Part shown: positions 61,572 through 64,000 of the stretch, piece by piece | How the letters are laid out: each line of letters opens with the position of its first letter | Numbering within the stretch: position 1 is the stretch's first letter | Source: Streptomyces sp. HPF1205 | GTDB lineage: Bacteria > Actinomycetota > Actinomycetes > Streptomycetales > Streptomycetaceae | DNA: 64,000 bases | Direction of reading: 5' to 3' | Assembly (NCBI RefSeq): GCF_020400825.1 | Contig: NZ_JAINVH010000008.1 | Coordinates: 205,560-269,559, forward strand | Notes under the pieces: generated by a model | Database searches by the model: none | The model's input: the letters and a program-made list of their open reading frames with translations, nothing else | Told to the model about the DNA's origin: nothing | Translations under genes and position numbers: made by a program

Positions 61572-63242
61572 CTACTCCCCGGACAGGACCGCCTGCGCCG
61601 CGCGCCTGGCCTCGTCCGCGCCGTCCGTCGCCCGCGCCGCGGCCGCCGCGCGCTCGCACTGGGCCAGCGTGTACTTCGCCAATGTCGCCCGCACATATGG
61701 AATCGACGCCGCACCCATGGAAAGGCTGGTGACCCCGAGACCGGTCAGCACACACGCGAGCAGCGGATCCGCCGCCGCCTCCCCGCACACCCCACAGCTC
61801 TTGCCCTCGGCCTTCGCGGCCTCCGCCGACAGGGCCACCAGGTCGAGCAACGCCGGCTGCCACGGGTCCTGGTACCGCGACACCGCCCCCACCTGGCGGT
61901 CGGCGGCGAAGGTGTACTGCGCCAGGTCGTTGGTGCCCAGCGAGAGGAACTCCACCTCCTGCAGCACCGACCGCGCCCGCAGCGCGGCCGAGGGGATCTC
62001 GACCATGGCTCCGAACTTCGCCGCCAGCCCCGCCTCCCGGCAGGCGTCCGCGAACGCCTTCGCGTCCCGGCGATCGGCCACCATGGGCGCCATGACCTCC
62101 AGGTAGACCGGCAGCCCCGCCGCCGCCTCGGCCAGCGCCTGCAACTGCGTGCGCAGCACCTCGGGGTGGTCGAGCAGGGTGCGCAGCCCCCGCACGCCCA
62201 GCGCCGGGTTCGGTTCGTCGCCGGGGGACAGGAAGGCGAGCGGCTTGTCGGCACCCGCGTCCAGCACCCGTACGACCACGCGGCCCTCGGGAAACGCCTC
62301 CAGCACCTGCCGGTACGCCTCGACCTGCTTCTCCTGGGACGGCGCCCGCGCCGAGTCGTCGAGGAACAGGAACTCGGTACGGAATAGCCCCACGCCCTCC
62401 GCGCCCGCCGACACGGCGGCGGCCACGTCGGCCGGGCCCCCGATGTTCGCCAGCAGCGGGACCTTGTGCCCGTCCGAGGTCGCACCCGGTCCCGAGGAAG
62501 CGGCCAGCGCCGCCTTCCGCTCGGCCGCCAGTTCCGTCAGCTCCGCCTGCTTGTCCCGACTCGGTTCCACGAACACCTCGCCCGTGCTGCCGTCGACCGC
62601 CACGACCGTGCCCTCGGCCAGTTCACCCGCACCCGGCAGCGCCACGACCGCCGGCACGCCCAGAGCCCTCGCCAGGATCGCGCTGTGGCTGGTCGGGCCC
62701 CCCTCCTCGGTCACGAAGCCGAGCACGAGCGCCGGGTCCAGCAGCGCCGTGTCGGCCGGGGCCAGATCCCGCGCGATCAGCACATACGGCTCGTCGCTGT
62801 CGGGCACCCCCGGCATCGGGACGCCGAGCAGCCTGGCCACGATCCGGTTCCGCACGTCGTCCAGGTCCGCGACGCGCCCGGCCAGATACTCGCCGGCCCC
62901 CGCGAGCAGCGCACGGTACGAGGCGAAGGCGTCGTACACCGCGCGCTCGGCCGTGCTGCCGACCGCGATCCGCCGATCGACATCCGCCAGCAGTTCCGGA
63001 TCCTGCGCCATCAGCGCCTGGGCCTCCAGCACCGCCTGCGCCTCGCCGCCCGCGAGCTGGCCGCGTGCGTTGAGATCCGCTCCCACCGCTTCGGCGGCCT
63101 GCCGCGCCCTGGCCTGCTCCCGCGGCGCGTCCTGCGGCCGGATCTGCCTGGCCGGCGGCTCCAGCACCGCGGTGCCCATGTGCCGCACCTCGCCGATCGC
63201 CACACCGTGACTGACCCCGACGCCTCGCAGCGTTGTCTCCAT
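61572..63242 (-). CDS. ptsI: Phosphoenolpyruvate-protein phosphotransferase (PTS enzyme I)
   Basis: A 556-residue enzyme I. The HPr-binding N-terminal domain is followed by the phospho-histidine motif GGPTSHSAILAR (His186). The PEP-binding TIM barrel has GVGLFRTEFLFLD, and SLGTNDLAQYTFAADR carries the metal and PEP ligands. The conserved cysteine is in GVCGEAAADP. Length and motifs are complete. It passes phosphate from PEP to HPr, feeding sugar PTS permeases and DhaM (dhaKLM at 8-10 kb). It begins 4 nt after the crr stop, so crr-ptsI are co-transcribed. No ptsH is in the window. Confidence 0.95.
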   Translation of the reverse strand: METTLRGVGVSHGVAIGEVRHMGTAVLEPPARQIRPQDAPREQARARQAAEAVGADLNARGQLAGGEAQAVLEAQALMAQDPELLADVDRRIAVGSTAERAVYDAFASYRALLAGAGEYLAGRVADLDDVRNRIVARLLGVPMPGVPDSDEPYVLIARDLAPADTALLDPALVLGFVTEEGGPTSHSAILARALGVPAVVALPGAGELAEGTVVAVDGSTGEVFVEPSRDKQAELTELAAERKAALAASSGPGATSDGHKVPLLANIGGPADVAAAVSAGAEGVGLFRTEFLFLDDSARAPSQEKQVEAYRQVLEAFPEGRVVVRVLDAGADKPLAFLSPGDEPNPALGVRGLRTLLDHPEVLRTQLQALAEAAAGLPVYLEVMAPMVADRRDAKAFADACREAGLAAKFGAMVEIPSAALRARSVLQEVEFLSLGTNDLAQYTFAADRQVGAVSRYQDPWQPALLDLVALSAEAAKAEGKSCGVCGEAAADPLLACVLTGLGVTSLSMGAASIPYVRATLAKYTLAQCERAAAAARATDGADEARRAAQAVLSGE

Positions 63243-63246
63243 GTCA

Positions 63247-63696
63247 CTACTTCCAGGTGAAGAGAGTGTCCCCGGCCGCCACGACCCCGCTGTCGACGAT
63301 GTCGGCGAGCGAGTCGGCGGTCGCCTCCAGCGCCACCACCGGGCACACCGCGGACTTCCCGGCCGCCTCCACCGCCACCGGGTCCCACCGCACGATGCCC
63401 TGCCCCCGCATGACCGTGTCCCCCTTGTGCACCAGCACTTCGAAGCCCTCGCCGCCCAGCTGCACGGTGTCGATCCCGAGGTGGGTGAGCACCCCGTGGC
63501 CCTCGTCGTCGACCACCACGAAGGCGTGCGGGTGCAGCGACACCAGCACACCGTTCACGGGTGCCACCGCCACACCCGGTTCCCGCACCGGGTCGACGGC
63601 CGTACCGGGGCCCACCATCGCCCCGGAGAACACCGGATCCGGCACTGCAGCGAGCCCGATGGCCCGCCCGGCCACGGGAGACGAAACGGTCGTCAT
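63247..63696 (-). CDS. crr: PTS glucose-type EIIA component (EIIA-Crr)
   Basis: A 149-residue EIIA of the glucose superfamily. Active-site histidine His72 in VLTHLGIDTVQL, supporting His57 in HPHAF, and the motif SPVAGRAIGL near the N-terminus. It transfers phosphate from HPr to EIIB domains; in Streptomyces EIIA-Crr serves N-acetylglucosamine uptake. ATG 63696 follows AGGAGG. A likely -10 (TAGGCT on the minus strand, plus 63769-63774) gives a leader of about 65 nt. Confidence 0.93.
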   Translation of the reverse strand: MTTVSSPVAGRAIGLAAVPDPVFSGAMVGPGTAVDPVREPGVAVAPVNGVLVSLHPHAFVVVDDEGHGVLTHLGIDTVQLGGEGFEVLVHKGDTVMRGQGIVRWDPVAVEAAGKSAVCPVVALEATADSLADIVDSGVVAAGDTLFTWK

Positions 63697-64000
63697 CGGA
63701 ACCCTCCTATTGCGCGGAGTCAGGAAGACGCCGTCACCTTCTGTCACCGGACGGCGAGCCGCCACAGCAGCCTAAGTCATGTCTCGTACGGATTCCGCCC
63801 CATGAGCCCCGTTCACCATGGCCTCCACCGGGTCGCCGCGGCCGGCCGACGTCCCGTCCCCAGGCCCGCCCCGACCACGGAACGCAACCGCGACCGGGCC
63901 CGCCCCACCCCGATTTGCGACCGCGCAGCCCCCTCCAGTACGTTGGCACGACCGCCTCGGCGGGGCCCGTGGAATCGCGAAGGCGAACGCGAGGTCCCCG
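63697..64000. other. Upstream region of crr with an outward plus-strand promoter
   Basis: 304 bp without a gene. It holds the crr leader, with -10 at 63769-63774 on the minus strand. I looked for an AGTGGTCTAGACCACT-type DasR site and did not find one. Confidence 0.45.
63915..63944 (+). promoter_or_regulatory. Promoter reading out of the window
   Basis: -35 TTGCGA (63915-63920), an 18-nt spacer and -10 TACGTT (63939-63944). It probably drives a gene that starts beyond position 64000, divergent from crr. Confidence 0.5.

Noticed and set aside
63697..64000. DasR operator upstream of crr
   Set aside because: No sequence close to the AGTGGTCTAGACCACT consensus could be found in this 304-bp region.

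Overview
The window is chromosomal DNA from a high-GC actinobacterium, almost certainly a Streptomyces or close relative. GC is very high and third codon positions are nearly all G or C. Marker genes include a cvnABCD conservon, an NsdA/NsdB-like regulator, a DUF397 protein, a PP2C/PAS phosphatase, and rare TTA leucine codons. Many genes appear to be leaderless, with a TANNNT hexamer 6-7 nt before the start codon. I found no tRNA, rRNA, CRISPR array, insertion sequence or phage gene. Annotated features are about 46 protein genes plus two broken ones.

Layout. 1-8.1 kb: Asp/Glu racemase, PH-domain membrane protein, O-antigen-ligase-like membrane protein, NUDIX hydrolase, a candidate small RNA with a U-tract terminator, SDR, DHA2-type MFS exporter, questin-oxidase-like protein and a small unknown protein. 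8.2-12.6 kb: PTS-dependent dihydroxyacetone kinase operon dhaKLM, then an acyl-CoA dehydrogenase divergent from a TetR regulator across a perfect palindrome. 12.9-16.4 kb: a tightly coupled signalling operon (receiver/thioredoxin-reductase fusion, CRP-type sensor kinase, UBP zinc finger). 16.6-24.3 kb: LCP protein, MpaB-like oxygenase, Ser/Thr kinase with TPR repeats, alpha/beta hydrolase, TetR, isochorismatase-like hydrolase, DUF397 protein and a frameshifted CGNR zinc-finger remnant.

24.6-36.7 kb: a LAL-type ATPase without the usual LuxR HTH, an unknown protein, a secreted amidase, an APH-like kinase divergent from an NsdA-like regulator, a PAS/PP2C phosphatase and a HEAT-repeat protein. 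36.9-39.2 kb: pxpABC (5-oxoprolinase). 39.3-46.8 kb: a three-gene operon encoding a kleisin-like protein, a winged-helix protein and a 1579-residue SMC-type ATPase. It resembles MukBEF/MksBEF/Wadjet JetABC but has no JetD nuclease gene beside it, and is the best candidate for an undescribed system here. 47.3-51.6 kb: conservon cvnABCD. 51.7-64 kb: a truncated VanX-like dipeptidase, a second NUDIX protein, a GH31 glycosidase, acetoacetyl-CoA synthetase, a MocR regulator divergent from an MFS transporter, an unknown protein, and the general PTS genes crr-ptsI.

Functional links. DhaM must take phosphate from the PTS, and enzyme I and EIIA are encoded in the same window. Several regulator/target pairs are divergent with visible palindromes between them. 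Three genes carry a TTA codon and so probably depend on the bldA tRNA. All identifications come from reading protein motifs; no database search was possible.
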